A program made the translations under genes and the position numbers. Shown piece by piece: positions 6,061 through 6,076 of a stretch of 6,076 nt of DNA. Within the stretch, counting starts at the first letter, position 1. Every line of letters begins with the position of its first letter. The notes beneath the pieces were generated by a model. The model had not been told where the DNA came from. It saw only the letters and a list, made by a program, of their open reading frames with translations, and ran no database searches. This stretch comes from Prevotellaceae bacterium (GTDB lineage: Bacteria; Bacteroidota; Bacteroidia; Bacteroidales; UBA932). The stretch covers positions 1 through 6,076 of the forward strand of contig JAITQP010000160.1 of assembly GCA_031288885.1 (NCBI GenBank), in the 5' to 3' direction.

Positions 6061-6076
6061 ATGTTATTTATTAGTT

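Overview
The window reads as chromosomal DNA from a member of the Bacteroidota, probably Bacteroidales. Evidence: several start sites are preceded by a TAnnTTTG-type -7 box, the promoter signature of that phylum; Shine-Dalgarno sequences are absent or poor; ribosomal protein S1 carries a long acidic Pro/Glu/Lys/Ala tail; and RlmD and the KdsD-type isomerase look like Gram-negative housekeeping proteins. I cannot name a genus. Most of the DNA is fairly GC-rich (one sampled 60-base line in the RNase Z gene is 57% GC). The nuclease gene at 492-1682 is visibly more AT-rich (a sampled line is 42% GC).

Layout. 1-362 (minus): first 120 codons of a 23S rRNA uracil-C5 methyltransferase (RlmD type), cut by the window edge. 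363-491: a short divergent promoter region. 492-1682 (plus): a stand-alone DUF1016/YhcG-family PD-(D/E)XK nuclease, the only accessory-type gene, with a perfect 12-bp inverted repeat inside its inter-domain linker. 1679-2596 (minus): ribonuclease Z, whose stop codon interlocks with that of the nuclease. 2597-2730: a spacer with a 7-bp tandem repeat, a 9-bp inverted repeat and a strong terminator. 2731-4836 (minus): 30S ribosomal protein S1 with six S1 domains and a repetitive tail. 4837-5040: the S1 leader and promoter plus a 12-bp palindrome. 5041-6048 (minus): D-arabinose 5-phosphate isomerase (SIS plus two CBS domains).

Functionally, four genes serve basic metabolism: rRNA methylation, tRNA 3'-end maturation, translation initiation and Kdo (lipopolysaccharide core) synthesis. 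They share a strand but look like separate transcription units rather than one operon: a terminator separates S1 from RNase Z, and a 204-bp gap with its own promoter separates the isomerase from S1. The nuclease lies on the opposite strand between two of them and looks like an acquired gene. No complete defence island, transposase, integrase, CRISPR array, tRNA or rRNA gene is visible. I found no convincing multi-gene new system. The best leads are the palindromic element inside the nuclease gene and the regulatory structures around the RNase Z and S1 genes.
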